Below, piece after piece: positions 29,639 through 39,113 of a stretch of 64,000 bases of DNA (within the stretch, counting starts at the first letter, position 1; the number at the start of each line of letters is the position of its first letter). Origin of the DNA: Acinetobacter variabilis. GTDB taxonomy: Bacteria; Pseudomonadota; Gammaproteobacteria; Pseudomonadales; Moraxellaceae. Under the pieces are notes generated by a model. That model was not told the origin of the DNA. It saw only the letters and a list, made by a program, of their open reading frames with translations, and did not search any database. The stretch is from contig NZ_KB850112.1 in the NCBI RefSeq assembly GCF_000369625.1, positions 566,598 to 630,597 of the forward strand, given 5' to 3'. Both the position numbers and the translations under genes were made by a program.

Positions 29639-30766
29639 ATGCAGATTGGAATTCCAGCCGAAACTGTCGTCGGTGAAAATCGCGTCGCTGCGACGCCTGA
29701 GACAGTAAAGAAATTGATCAGCGCTGGTCATAGTGTGGTGATCGAACGTGGAGCAGGTGTTAAAGCTGCCTACATCGACAGTACCTATGAGCAAGTTGGT
29801 GCCAAAATTACGGATGATGCCTACACCGGTAGCCAGATAGTTTTGAAAGTTCGTGCACCGAAGGGTGAAGAAATTCAAAAGCTGTCAGCCAACACCACGG
29901 TTGTAGCGATGTTTGACCCATACCGCAATACCGAGCTTGACCAGTTCGCGGCACAGAATGTGTCTGCATTTGCTCTTGAGCTTTTGCCACGTACGCTGTC
30001 ACGTGCGCAAAACATGGACGTATTGTCTTCGCAAGCGAATCTCGCAGGTTATAAATCAGTGCTTTTAGCTGCTGCTGAATATCAGCGCATGTTCCCAATG
30101 CTGATGACAGCGGCAGGTACGGTGAAACCGGCTCGTGTCGTGATCATGGGGGTCGGGGTAGCAGGCCTTCAAGCAATTGCAACAGCGAAACGCCTAGGTG
30201 CAGTTGTAGAAGCAACTGACCTTCGTCCGACTGCCAAAGATCAGGTTGAGTCTTTAGGCGGTAAATGGCTAGACGTGCCAATGTCTCCTGAAGAGCAGGC
30301 ACGTGCTGATGAAGCAGTTAAAAACGGTTATGGCTGGATGCCAGGTGAACAGTACATCAAGGATCAGGCAGCGATTGTCGATAAAGCGGTATCGAATGCC
30401 GATATCGTGATTACCACTGCATTGTTACCAGGTCGTGATGCACCGCGTTTAATCCGCGCTGAAACTGTAGCCAAGATGAAGCCAGGCTCAGTCATTCTGG
30501 ATATGGCAGTGGAATCAGGCGGTAACGTGGAAGGTTCTAAGTGCGGCGAAACTGTTGTGACTGAAAATGGTGTGAAGATTCTGGGTGTTCCGAATATTCC
30601 ATCAACGGTGTCGACTGAAGCTTCAGCGCTATATGCACGTAACGTGTATAACTTTGTTGAAACACTTTTTGATGCAGATAAGAACTTTGTCCTGAATCAG
30701 GAAGATGAAATTCAAAAAGCCCTACTTGTCACTCACGGCGGCCAAGTGCTGTTAAAACGTGGTTAA
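29639..30766 (+). CDS. pntA: NAD(P) transhydrogenase subunit alpha, part 1
   Basis: 375 aa, the soluble NAD(H)-binding domain I (dI) of proton-translocating transhydrogenase. It begins [17 protein letters not shown], the family start. The Rossmann motif [18 protein letters not shown] is near residue 176, and [13 protein letters not shown] is the mobile-loop region. In enterobacteria this is fused to the alpha membrane segment; here they are separate genes, as in Rhodospirillum and other Acinetobacter. GAGGGACG precedes the ATG. It works with the next two genes to make NADPH from NADH using the proton gradient. Confidence 0.95.
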   Translation: MQIGIPAETVVGENRVAATPETVKKLISAGHSVVIERGAGVKAAYIDSTYEQVGAKITDDAYTGSQIVLKVRAPKGEEIQKLSANTTVVAMFDPYRNTELDQFAAQNVSAFALELLPRTLSRAQNMDVLSSQANLAGYKSVLLAAAEYQRMFPMLMTAAGTVKPARVVIMGVGVAGLQAIATAKRLGAVVEATDLRPTAKDQVESLGGKWLDVPMSPEEQARADEAVKNGYGWMPGEQYIKDQAAIVDKAVSNADIVITTALLPGRDAPRLIRAETVAKMKPGSVILDMAVESGGNVEGSKCGETVVTENGVKILGVPNIPSTVSTEASALYARNVYNFVETLFDADKNFVLNQEDEIQKALLVTHGGQVLLKRG

Positions 30767-30777
30767 GGAGCAGACTC

Positions 30778-31101
30778 ATGGTTGAAACAATTACGATTTT
30801 CGTCCTGGCCATCTTCGTGGGTTACTACGTGGTTTGGGGGGTAACACCAGCACTACATACGCCATTGATGGCGGTGACCAATGCCTTGTCTTCGATCATT
30901 ATCGTGGGCGCAATGATTCAAACTGTTGGCTTGCCAATGGTGGGCGTTGAAGGCAGCGTGGATTTCCAGACCATTAACGTGGTGAGTGTACTGGGGGCAA
31001 TCGCAGTATTTCTGGCGAGCATTAATATTTTCGGTGGCTTTGCCGTGACTGCACGTATGCTGGAAATGTTCAAACCTAAGCAAAAGAAAAAAGAGGGTTA
31101 A
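30778..31101 (+). CDS. NAD(P) transhydrogenase subunit alpha, part 2
   Basis: 107 aa membrane piece of the alpha subunit (domain II N-part). It has about three transmembrane helices (near 3-20, 33-55 and 60-85) and the conserved [20 protein letters not shown] segment. AAGGAG lies 8 nt before the ATG, and it is 11 nt after the first alpha gene. It forms part of the proton channel together with PntB. Usually named pntAB or pntA-2. Confidence 0.94.
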   Translation: MVETITIFVLAIFVGYYVVWGVTPALHTPLMAVTNALSSIIIVGAMIQTVGLPMVGVEGSVDFQTINVVSVLGAIAVFLASINIFGGFAVTARMLEMFKPKQKKKEG

Positions 31102-31104
31102 TAC

Positions 31105-32550
31105 ATGGAATTTATTCGAGAGTATGCGGATTGGTTCTACCTGATTGGCGCCGTTCTTTTTATCTTAACGCTACGTGGTTTGTCTGGCCCTAAAACTGCA
31201 ATTGCAGGTAACCGTTACGGTATGATCGCAATGGCGATTGCTGTGGTGACCACATTCTTTGTTGCTGAAAATCCGGTAGTCTGGATGATTCTTGCAGCCA
31301 TGGCTGCGGGTGCAGTGGTGGGTATTGCGCGTGCACGTACTGTCCCAATGACCCAGATGCCAGAAACTGTGGCACTCATGCACTCATTGGTGGGTCTGGC
31401 TGCGGTACTGATTGCAGTTGCCGCAATTATCCATAACAACAAGCTGGTTGAATTGGGTCCGGACCTGTTGGCTGCAAATGGTGTGACTTTCCATGAAATG
31501 AGCAAGGTTCACCTGTTTGAACTGTTTGTTGGCTGTTTTGTGGGTGCGATTACCTTTACTGCTTCTGTATTTGCATACGGTAAGCTGGCTGCAAAGAAAT
31601 GGGCAAAAACCATTTCAGGTGGCTGGGTAAAACCGGTTCAGGCATTGATCTTTGTCGCAATGCTGGCAGCAGGGATTCACTTCTTCCTGACAGGTAGCAT
31701 GACATCTTTCTGGGCAATGACTGGTCTTGCACTGGCATTTGGCTGGGTATGGATTGCACCAGTAGGCGGTGGCGATATGCCGGTTGTGGTTTCGCTATTG
31801 AACTCATTCTCAGGCTGGGCAGCAGCAGGGATTGGTTTCACACTCGAAAACAACATGCTGATCGTTGCAGGTTCGCTGGTTGGTTCTTCAGGTGCGATTC
31901 TGTCTTACATCATGTGTAAAGCGATGAACCGTTCAATCATCAACGTATTGTTTGGTGGTGCGATGGGCGGTGCCGCTGCGCCGACAGCAGCTGCGGGTGC
32001 ACAAGTGCAACGTAACTACCGTTCAGGTTCTGCGGATGATGCTGGCTTCTTAATGTCAAATGCAGACAGCGTTGTCATTGTACCGGGTTATGGTATGGCA
32101 CAAGGCCGTGCACAAAATGCAGTTAAAGAACTGGCAAACTTGCTGAAAGAGCAGGGCGTGACTGTACGTTTTGCGATTCACCCGGTTGCTGGTCGTATGC
32201 CAGGTCATATGAACGTATTGCTTGCAGAAGCTGATGTTCCTTATGAAGACATTCTGGAAATGGACGAGATCAACTCGGACTTCCCGGCAACTGACGTAGT
32301 ACTGGTCATTGGTGCAAACGACGTGGTAAACCCGGCTGCAAAAGACGATCCGAACTCTCCGATCTACGGCATGCCAATTCTGGAGGCTCACAAGGCGCGT
32401 ACCATTATGGTCATCAAGCGTTCTATGGCGACCGGTTATGCAGGTCTGGACAATGACCTGTTCTATAACGACAAAACCATGATGATTTTCGGTGATGCGA
32501 AGAAAGTTGTGGAAGATATGACCAAAGCGATTAATGGTACAGGTCACTAA
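31105..32550 (+). CDS. pntB: NAD(P) transhydrogenase subunit beta
   Basis: 481 aa. The N-terminal half holds eight or nine transmembrane helices, including the AETVALMHSLVGLAAV-like segment with the channel histidine (about H91). The C-terminal domain III binds NADP(H): VPGYGMAQGRAQ (about 328-339), AIHPVAGRMPGHMNV, and the DVVLVIGANDVVNPAA block. It is 3 nt after the preceding gene, the last of the three-gene operon, and is followed by a strong terminator. Confidence 0.96.
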   Translation: MEFIREYADWFYLIGAVLFILTLRGLSGPKTAIAGNRYGMIAMAIAVVTTFFVAENPVVWMILAAMAAGAVVGIARARTVPMTQMPETVALMHSLVGLAAVLIAVAAIIHNNKLVELGPDLLAANGVTFHEMSKVHLFELFVGCFVGAITFTASVFAYGKLAAKKWAKTISGGWVKPVQALIFVAMLAAGIHFFLTGSMTSFWAMTGLALAFGWVWIAPVGGGDMPVVVSLLNSFSGWAAAGIGFTLENNMLIVAGSLVGSSGAILSYIMCKAMNRSIINVLFGGAMGGAAAPTAAAGAQVQRNYRSGSADDAGFLMSNADSVVIVPGYGMAQGRAQNAVKELANLLKEQGVTVRFAIHPVAGRMPGHMNVLLAEADVPYEDILEMDEINSDFPATDVVLVIGANDVVNPAAKDDPNSPIYGMPILEAHKARTIMVIKRSMATGYAGLDNDLFYNDKTMMIFGDAKKVVEDMTKAINGTGH

Positions 32551-32575
32551 GACTTTCCATTCACTGGATCATCTA

Positions 32576-32603
32576 AAATCCCCCTTTCAAAAGGGGGATT
32601 TTT
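32576..32603 (+). terminator. Terminator after pntB
   Basis: AATCCCCCTTT-CA-AAAGGGGGATTTTT, 26 nt after the pntB stop: a long perfect stem with a T run. Confidence 0.9.
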
Positions 32604-32824
32604 CCATTTAAATTATAGATAAATTCTCCCTCCTATATAAAAGCTGAATCGGAAAGAATTACAAAGTAAAATTAGCTACGGTGTTTTATTTTTAGAAAAT
32701 TGGTCTAGATAAAATTGCAACAAAACGTTTAAAAAATGGGCTGAATGATTAAATCTGATAGCAAAACGAATTTATTAAAGTTATTGATCCATAAATTTCT
32801 AGTTTGATTCAAGTTAAATGATAT

Positions 32825-32855
32825 AAAAAAGCGACCTACATAGGTCGCTTTTTTT
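32825..32855 (-). terminator. Terminator after rsfS
   Basis: AAAAAAGCGACCTA-CA-TAGGTCGCTTTTTTT, ending 14 nt before the rsfS stop. It reads well on the minus strand and, given A and T tracts on both sides, possibly on both. Confidence 0.9.
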
Positions 32856-32868
32856 GAATATTCGATAT

Positions 32869-33270
32869 TTATGCTACAGAATCTGCAGGATTGCGCCATA
32901 GGCTTTCTAGGTCATAGAATTTACGCGCTGTAGGCAGCATGCAGTGCACTACAACAAAACCTAGATCAATCAGGATCCATTCTGCATCACGTTCGCCTTC
33001 GATACCAAGCGGACGGAAACCTGCTTTACGTGCTTCTTCAGCAACATTATCTGCAAGTGATTTGATATGACGGGTTGATGTACCGCTTGCAATCACCATG
33101 GCATCTGCCACGTTACTGATGCTAGCAACATCAAGCTGAACAACTTCTTTAGCCTTTACATCTTCGAGGGCTGCATGTACAACTTTCAAGCATGCGTTTA
33201 CTGCTTGTGCATGAGAATTCATAGTGTGATCGTGAGAATTAGAAGCGCTGGGCGATGGTTCTAAATTCAT
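32869..33270 (-). CDS. rsfS: Ribosome silencing factor RsfS
   Basis: 133 aa, RsfS/Iojap family. It has the VADAMVIASGTSTRHIKSLA block, GFRPLGIEGERDAEWILID and VVHCMLPTARKFYDLESLW, all diagnostic. It binds L14 on the 50S subunit and blocks subunit joining under nutrient limitation. The N-terminus has about 16 extra residues before MNSHAQAVNACLK; the longer start (33270) has an AGGA about 12 nt upstream, the shorter (33222) has no ribosome-binding site, so the longer one is kept. The usual partners nadD or rlmH are not adjacent. Confidence 0.95.
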   Translation of the reverse strand: MNLEPSPSASNSHDHTMNSHAQAVNACLKVVHAALEDVKAKEVVQLDVASISNVADAMVIASGTSTRHIKSLADNVAEEARKAGFRPLGIEGERDAEWILIDLGFVVVHCMLPTARKFYDLESLWRNPADSVA

Positions 33271-33351
33271 AGGGAGTATAATTTCCTAACAATTATGCAT
33301 GATCTAATATAGCGGTTTTAGCCCAAAATTTCAAATGTACCTTCCGTTGCT

Positions 33352-34140
33352 TTAGTCATACTCTGGGAAGAACTGTTCTTTCCAGCCAAAGGACTCTCCC
33401 GAAGTTCCCAGAGGTTTATACTCGGCTGCAACATAACCATTGTATTGGCTATTCTCTAACCATTGAAAAATCTCATAATATGGAATGGAAGCCGTATTTG
33501 GTTGATGACGCCCCGGGCAGTCTGCAAACTGGATATGACCAATCTCTGCAATATTTTCTTTTAAGGCTTCAAGTACATCTTCACCCATCATGGCCATATG
33601 ATAACAGTCATATTGCATTTTTAAGGCAGGATGATTGACAGCTTCTAGCATCTCCTGAGCTTGAGCTACATTTTGAATCAGGAAACGTGGCATGTCCTGA
33701 CCGTTGATCATTTCAAAGACTGGCTGAATCTGATAATCAGAGAGCATGGAGCAGGCAATTTTCAGATTACTCGCCAAGGTGTTCAGGCAAGGAAGCAGGT
33801 CACAATCCAGTGGCTGTTTGCCGGCCAGAATATTGACACTCGGCACATTCAGAGCAGTCGCATATTGAATGGCTTGCTCTATGGCATGACGAAACTCGAT
33901 TTCCTGTCCAGGGATACCGGCCAGACCGTGTCCACCTTGCATCAGATCACCAGCAGGCACATTAATCAGGCAGATATCAAGATCATGTAACTGAAGCTGC
34001 TGCTGAATCTGCTCAATACTCAGTTCATAGGGGAACTGGATTTCCACATGCTTAAAACCGTGCGCATGAGCCAAGGCAAAACGTTCTAAGAGCGGTACTT
34101 CCGTGAAAATCATGGAGAGGTTAACGGCGAGTTTGGTCAT
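33352..34140 (-). CDS. hyi: Hydroxypyruvate isomerase family protein
   Basis: 262 aa from the ATG at 34140 (AAGGAAA 6 nt upstream); a start six codons earlier is less well placed. It is a TIM-barrel sugar isomerase. The metal and catalytic glutamates are in FEMINGQDMP (about E143) and VAAEYKPLG (about E240), with a metal-ligand stretch QYDCYHMAMMGED and FADCPGRHQP. The family interconverts hydroxypyruvate and tartronate semialdehyde; related members (OtnI) act on 2-oxo-tetronates. The next gene upstream encodes a GlxR-like reductase for that product, so the pair fits glyoxylate or C4-sugar-acid use. No glyoxylate carboligase is in the window. Confidence 0.88.
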   Translation of the reverse strand: MTKLAVNLSMIFTEVPLLERFALAHAHGFKHVEIQFPYELSIEQIQQQLQLHDLDICLINVPAGDLMQGGHGLAGIPGQEIEFRHAIEQAIQYATALNVPSVNILAGKQPLDCDLLPCLNTLASNLKIACSMLSDYQIQPVFEMINGQDMPRFLIQNVAQAQEMLEAVNHPALKMQYDCYHMAMMGEDVLEALKENIAEIGHIQFADCPGRHQPNTASIPYYEIFQWLENSQYNGYVAAEYKPLGTSGESFGWKEQFFPEYD

Positions 34141-34180
34141 GGGCTTTTCCTTGCTCAAGTCAGAATATTGAAATGTAATA

Positions 34181-35047
34181 TTAGCGGTCTACGTGCTTGA
34201 TAACAGTGGCTAGATCGGCTTCAGCAAATCCGTCTTGCTGATGGGTTTTGAGTTGAGACAGGGCTTGGCTGGCCACAGGAATATCCAAAGATAAAGTAGC
34301 TGCCAGTTGCACAGCATTGTTCAGGTCTTTAGACAATGTCTGCACTTTCCATTGCACGGGTTCAAACGTCTGGCTGGCCATACGTGGGGCTAGAATTTGA
34401 AAAGGCTTGGAGTCAGCAAAACCACCGGCTAATGCTAGTGCAAGCAGGGCAGTATCCACACCGGCACGATCAGCCAAAGCCACTGCCTCAGCTATCAAGG
34501 TGCTATTCGCTGCCACAATCAGCTGATTACAGATTTTAGTCGCCTGACCGGTTCCAGTATCACCCATGCGAGTGACACGTTGTGAAAGCACCTTATAGAT
34601 TGGATCAAGTGCGGTAATAGTTTCTGCATCACCGCCAGCGAAGATCACTAGCGTGCCTTGTTCTGCACCGACTGTACCGCCAGATACAGGAGAGTCAATC
34701 CAAGTGGCTTGTTTAGCTTGGGCTTGTTCAGCCAGAGTTTTAGTTTGATGTACGGAAAGACTGGAAAAATCGACAATGATCTGACCAGCCACCAGATAGG
34801 GCTGAATCTGCTCAAAGACCGATTGCACCGCAGCATCATCTGCCAGACAGGTCAGAATAACGGGATAATCTGCAATTTGATCTAGATATAGCGGAGTGGC
34901 TCCCAGTGCAAGCAATGGATCGCAGGCACTGGCCGTGCGGTTCCAGACTGCAACTTGGAAACCAGCTTTCAGCAGTCGGGTTGCCATGCGGCTACCCATG
35001 AGTCCCATACCTAAAAAGGCAATTTTGCTATCACGATCGAATTGCAT
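34181..35047 (-). CDS. Tartronate semialdehyde reductase-like dehydrogenase
   Basis: 288 aa from the ATG at 35047, with GAGAG 6 nt upstream; an in-frame ATG four codons earlier is possible. It belongs to the beta-hydroxyacid dehydrogenase family: NAD(P)-binding GLGLMG-like FLGMGLMGSRMA at the N-terminus, substrate site DSPVSGGTVGAEQGTL, and catalytic lysine in GTGQATKICNQL (about K169). Likely products are glycerate or a related hydroxyacid. It lies 40 nt upstream of the hydroxypyruvate isomerase gene, supporting a shared pathway. 3-Hydroxyisobutyrate dehydrogenase activity cannot be excluded. Confidence 0.82.
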   Translation of the reverse strand: MQFDRDSKIAFLGMGLMGSRMATRLLKAGFQVAVWNRTASACDPLLALGATPLYLDQIADYPVILTCLADDAAVQSVFEQIQPYLVAGQIIVDFSSLSVHQTKTLAEQAQAKQATWIDSPVSGGTVGAEQGTLVIFAGGDAETITALDPIYKVLSQRVTRMGDTGTGQATKICNQLIVAANSTLIAEAVALADRAGVDTALLALALAGGFADSKPFQILAPRMASQTFEPVQWKVQTLSKDLNNAVQLAATLSLDIPVASQALSQLKTHQQDGFAEADLATVIKHVDR

Positions 35048-35083
35048 CTTATCTCTCATCTTTTGATTTTGCTTCAGCCATAA

Positions 35084-35872
35084 TTATCGATATTGACGTG
35101 GTACAAACTGCACGTCTGGATTTTTATCCTTCTTGCGTGCCAGTTGGCTGTTTTTACCGAGTAACAGTTTAAGCTGCCAGATTTTTTCCATACGCAGTGA
35201 CTTATTGGGTTTATGTTCCATCGCATCCAGCACAAATTTAGAGGCCATCAAGGCATCTGGAGAGCGTTGTAACATTTCTTCAGCCAAAGCCTGTGCTTTT
35301 GCTAATGGCTGCTCATCGACATGGGTGATCAGACCAATTTCTTTGGCATAGGCACCTTCAAAAATACGTGCGGTTAAAGTCAGCTCTTTGGCCAAATCAA
35401 TCCCGATCAGACCTTTGAGAGAACGCGTTAGCCCCATATCTGGTACTAGACCCCAACGAGTTTCCATAATTGACATTTTGGTCGCAGGATGGGCGATTCG
35501 GATATCCGCAGCCAACGCAAGTTGCATACCTGCACCAAAGCAGAAACCTTCAATGGCTGCAATGACGGGTACAGGCAGTTCCTGCCAGACCAGAAAAGCT
35601 TTCTGAAATAAGCTCTGTCCAGGACGAATCAGTTCCCAGGCCGCATAGGCCCGATTTTTAGGATTATTTAAATCGGCCAAGTCAATGCCGGCACTAAAGA
35701 CCTGCGCTTCACCGGTTAAAATGACACACCGCACCGACTTGTCTTTTTTAATCCGGTTCGCAATCTGCACCAGTTCACGCAGCAGGGCAAAGCTCATGGC
35801 ATTACGTTTATCTGGACGGCTGAGAGTAACCGTGGCAATTCCATTATTTTTTTCAAAGCGTACAAGTGACAT
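35084..35872 (-). CDS. Enoyl-CoA hydratase/isomerase family protein
   Basis: 262 aa crotonase-fold protein from the ATG at 35872. Two upstream starts in frame are rejected because AAGGATG lies 9 nt before this one and MSLVRFEKNNGIATVTLSRP is the usual N-terminus. The oxyanion-hole segments are VFSAGIDLADL (about 60-70) and GFCFGAGMQLALAADIRIA; a glutamate is kept in METRWGLVPDMG. It acts on acyl-CoA substrates, of which the exact one is unknown. It lies between gacS and the GlxR-like gene, all on the minus strand, with 36 nt to the latter. Confidence 0.85.
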   Translation of the reverse strand: MSLVRFEKNNGIATVTLSRPDKRNAMSFALLRELVQIANRIKKDKSVRCVILTGEAQVFSAGIDLADLNNPKNRAYAAWELIRPGQSLFQKAFLVWQELPVPVIAAIEGFCFGAGMQLALAADIRIAHPATKMSIMETRWGLVPDMGLTRSLKGLIGIDLAKELTLTARIFEGAYAKEIGLITHVDEQPLAKAQALAEEMLQRSPDALMASKFVLDAMEHKPNKSLRMEKIWQLKLLLGKNSQLARKKDKNPDVQFVPRQYR

Positions 35873-35974
35873 GGTATTCATCCTTAATTTTTCTGTAAGC
35901 GAGCATAGCATGAGCAATCTGTGCTTGCATGACAGTGCAGTCATACAGATATGAGTAAGTAAAACAGTAATTTT

Positions 35975-38782
35975 TTAACCACTATGCTTGTTTAAAATTT
36001 GCTGAGCTGCCTGTTCTACCTGCTCAATCACTGCTTTCAGTTCATCCAGATATTTCAGTACTTCCTGAACAAAACTGTCATCGGCCTTACGGCGTTCCTT
36101 ACGCAAGGTCGAGACAAACTGCTCAAAACTTCCGGTAACTTTTTGCAGAGTCGGTGTGCCGACATAACGGGTAGCCCCATAGAGACGGTGCAAAACATGT
36201 TCCAGCTGCGGAAAATCTTCCAGCTCAATTAATTGCTCAATTTCATCCAGCTCTTTTTCAAAACTGTCGACCAGCATGCTAAGCAGATCGACTGCCAGAT
36301 CTTCTTTATTGGCTGCCAGTTGCAAGCTTTGTTGCCAATCCAGAATATTCGGATCCAGCGCATCAATGACATTGGCACGTTCCAGCACTGGAATCTTTTT
36401 AAAACTTTCAGTCGTCCACTGCGTCAGGATCTGCACGATCTGATCAATCTGAATAGGCTTGGTGACATAATCATCCATACCATTTTGTAACAGTTTTTGC
36501 TTCTCGTCGGAAAGGGCATGTGCTGTCAGGGCAATAATCGGCAGACGCTGATGATTTTCAAAAGTTGATTCCAGTGAACGGATTGCACGGGTGGTATCGA
36601 TACCGGACATCACTGGCATCTGGATATCCATAAATATCAGATCAAAAGATGGCAGACCCTGTTCATAACGGCTCTGGATGATATCAATCGCTTCCTGTCC
36701 GCTAATGGCTTTGGTTGTGGTGACATTCAGTTCGGCTAGCAAGGCCTCCAGAACAATCAGGTTCGGCAGATGGTCATCAACGGCAAGGATATGCAGTCCC
36801 TGGCCATTAAAGTCTTCATGCTGTTCCTGATCAAAGACGGGTTGATTGCCGAGTAGCTGAATCAGGGCACTACGACTGAGTGGCTGATGCAGAGCACGGG
36901 CACGATGATCATTCAGCATGTTCGGATCAAGCTGCATTTGATAACCATACACAGCCAGATGTCCCTGATAGCGAGAACGAATTTCTGTCAGTAAGGCTTG
37001 GCTATCACCACTATGGTCAACAATCAGCCAGGTATTCTCGATATTTTGTAAATGGTTCAGACGGCTAAACAGATCCAGAATGGATGTCGATTCAATATGT
37101 TTAACGTGATAATTTTCCAGATAATGTCTTAATACATTCGCTGTTGCCGGATGGGCGAGATAAGACACAACCGTCAGATCACTGAAATCCGGGTGCTCAT
37201 GGATAATATCTTCATCCACCGGGAATTGGGCGGTAAACCAGAAGGTTGAGCCTTTTTCTGTTGGAGCACGTTCCTGATTATCTTCAAATCCGATTTGACC
37301 ATGCATCAAGTGGACCAGTTGTTTGGAAATGGCCAAGCCTAAACCTGTACCGCCGAATTGGCGGGTGACCGAGGTATCGCCTTGCGAGAAGGATTCAAAC
37401 AGTTTTTTACGGTCAGTTCCGCTCAGGCCAATGCCGCTGTCCTGAACACTGAAATGCAGCAGACATTGCCCAATATCATCGTGCTCCATGCGTGCCCGAA
37501 CAATGATTTCGCCGTCTGGAGTAAACTTGATCGCATTAGAAATCAGGTTGGTCAGAATCTGCTTAAAGCGTAGTACATCACCAATCACATGTTTCGGTAC
37601 ATTGTCTGCAAAATAGAACGCCATATCGATATGCTTCTGTGCAGCCAGTGGCGAGAGCATGTCCATCACATCAAAGATAGCTTCTTCCAGATCAAAAGGT
37701 GCAGTTTCCAGTTCCAGTTTGCCAGCATCAATCTTGGAGAAATCCAGTACATCATTGATCAGGGCCAGCAAATGTGCAGAAGATTTGCGGATGGTCTGCA
37801 AATACAGGCTTTGCTCATTGCTAAGATTGCCTTGACGCAGCAGCAGGTGAATAAAACCATCAATACTGTTTAAGGGTGTGCGTAATTCATGGGAAATATT
37901 GGCCAGAAACACCGACTTGGCCTGGTTGGCCGAAATCGCCTGGTCACGTGCCTGACGATAAGTAATATTTTGAACTTCTAAAGTATCCAAGGTACGGCGC
38001 AAATCGTCTTCGGTCTGTTCGGTATGCTCACGCAATTCCAGAAAGCTGAAATGCAGACGTTTCACCACATTGGCAATATCACGCTGCAAAAGGCGCAGTT
38101 CACCGGTACTGTTAATCACCATATGCTGATCTAGGGTGTCGGCATTCAGGCGTTGCAGCTGCATGCGAATCTCATACATCGGTGCAATCCAGCGACGTGA
38201 ATAGAAATTCAGACATAACAACAAGAGCAATAAGGTCAATAAGCCGGTCGCAATCAAAACGATCAAGACCCGGTAGCGGGCAATTTCTAAGGGCTGATTG
38301 TCCAGTTCGATCGCCAGCCAGCCTGCATTCATGCCATTTTCATTTACTTTGACTGCATAAATATGATTGTTTTTATCTAATATCGGGCCAACAAAATTGC
38401 CATCTTTTTTAAAGTCAGGCCAAGGCGCCTGTTCCTGAAAACCAATGCCGAGTTTACTTTTGCCATTTTCATCCAGAATAGCCGCACGGACCAGATGCTT
38501 TTCATTCAGCATATTCTGCATGGCGTCATGAGCCTGTTCATATTGCCATGGGTAAAGGCTCAAAATGTCCAGTGCATATTCAGAAGTGGCCTGAAAACGG
38601 GTCAGAATCGCAATGGCCATCTGCTTTTGCTGGGCACGAGCGGCATTGGAAGTTTCCGAGATTACCAGAGCAGCGCCGACACAGGCCAGAATAGTAATGG
38701 GTACAAAAATCAGTGCAATCAGCTGTCCATAAGCATGATTTAAGTGTAGGCGTTTAAACAGCTTTTTGTTGATATTTGACAT
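35975..38782 (-). CDS. gacS: Hybrid sensor histidine kinase GacS/BarA
   Basis: 935 aa. The order is TM1 (about 17-38), a periplasmic sensor region, TM2 (about 172-195), HAMP, a HisKA domain with the phosphorylated H298 in FLANISHELRTPLN, an HATPase domain (NAIKFTPDGE, GGTGLGLAISKQL), a diverged middle region, a receiver domain with D719 (FMDIQMPVMSG) and K in YVTKPI, and a C-terminal HPt domain with H865 (LHRLYGA). This is the GacS/BarA/LemA architecture, a tripartite phosphorelay to GacA/UvrY that controls small-RNA/CsrA-dependent traits. The response regulator gene is not in the window. cysM, rlmD and relA follow on the other strand, the same neighbourhood as in Pseudomonas. Confidence 0.95.
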   Translation of the reverse strand: MSNINKKLFKRLHLNHAYGQLIALIFVPITILACVGAALVISETSNAARAQQKQMAIAILTRFQATSEYALDILSLYPWQYEQAHDAMQNMLNEKHLVRAAILDENGKSKLGIGFQEQAPWPDFKKDGNFVGPILDKNNHIYAVKVNENGMNAGWLAIELDNQPLEIARYRVLIVLIATGLLTLLLLLLCLNFYSRRWIAPMYEIRMQLQRLNADTLDQHMVINSTGELRLLQRDIANVVKRLHFSFLELREHTEQTEDDLRRTLDTLEVQNITYRQARDQAISANQAKSVFLANISHELRTPLNSIDGFIHLLLRQGNLSNEQSLYLQTIRKSSAHLLALINDVLDFSKIDAGKLELETAPFDLEEAIFDVMDMLSPLAAQKHIDMAFYFADNVPKHVIGDVLRFKQILTNLISNAIKFTPDGEIIVRARMEHDDIGQCLLHFSVQDSGIGLSGTDRKKLFESFSQGDTSVTRQFGGTGLGLAISKQLVHLMHGQIGFEDNQERAPTEKGSTFWFTAQFPVDEDIIHEHPDFSDLTVVSYLAHPATANVLRHYLENYHVKHIESTSILDLFSRLNHLQNIENTWLIVDHSGDSQALLTEIRSRYQGHLAVYGYQMQLDPNMLNDHRARALHQPLSRSALIQLLGNQPVFDQEQHEDFNGQGLHILAVDDHLPNLIVLEALLAELNVTTTKAISGQEAIDIIQSRYEQGLPSFDLIFMDIQMPVMSGIDTTRAIRSLESTFENHQRLPIIALTAHALSDEKQKLLQNGMDDYVTKPIQIDQIVQILTQWTTESFKKIPVLERANVIDALDPNILDWQQSLQLAANKEDLAVDLLSMLVDSFEKELDEIEQLIELEDFPQLEHVLHRLYGATRYVGTPTLQKVTGSFEQFVSTLRKERRKADDSFVQEVLKYLDELKAVIEQVEQAAQQILNKHSG

Positions 38783-39113
38783 GATTCAAGCAGTATTTTC
38801 CTTATGCTTTGCATATTAGCATGCTTTAAATCTACTGTTAAAATTTCAGCATTATTTTTATAAAGCTCCAGATTAAGGCAGAAAATAAGAACCATTATGC
38901 TGAACAGTCATTATGGGTGTTTGAGTAAATCTTTTCAGGAGGCGAGGTGAGCTAAGTCACTGTCATGATTAAGGAGTTTTACCAAGCTAAAACAGGACGA
39001 ATTGGCCATGCCGATCGTGATTTATACAGTTTTATGCAAAAGCACTGCTATAAATGGGTGCAGGGAAATGCATTTTTTCATACAATAGCCGCACCTCGAT
39101 ATAGGTGCAAATA
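38783..39113. other. gacS-cysM divergent region (331 nt)
   Basis: No annotated gene. It holds the divergent promoters. A 49-codon frame (38965-39114) runs through it in the plus direction, ending in TAA that overlaps the cysM ATG (TAATG); coding status is unproven. The TACAAT at 39081-39086 could be a -10 element. Confidence 0.6.
39091..39108 (+). promoter_or_regulatory. Hairpin covering the cysM ribosome-binding site
   Basis: GCACCT-CGATAT-AGGTGC is a perfect 6-bp stem whose right arm contains the likely Shine-Dalgarno AGGTG, 5 nt before the cysM ATG at 39114. If the transcript includes both arms, it would hide the ribosome-binding site. Confidence 0.4.

Larger units (their letters stand above)
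32551..32868. other. Gap between pntB and rsfS (318 nt)
   Basis: Convergent intergenic region. It contains the pntB terminator at its left end and the rsfS terminator at its right end; the AT-rich middle (about 32610-32820) shows nothing I can support. Confidence 0.7.
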
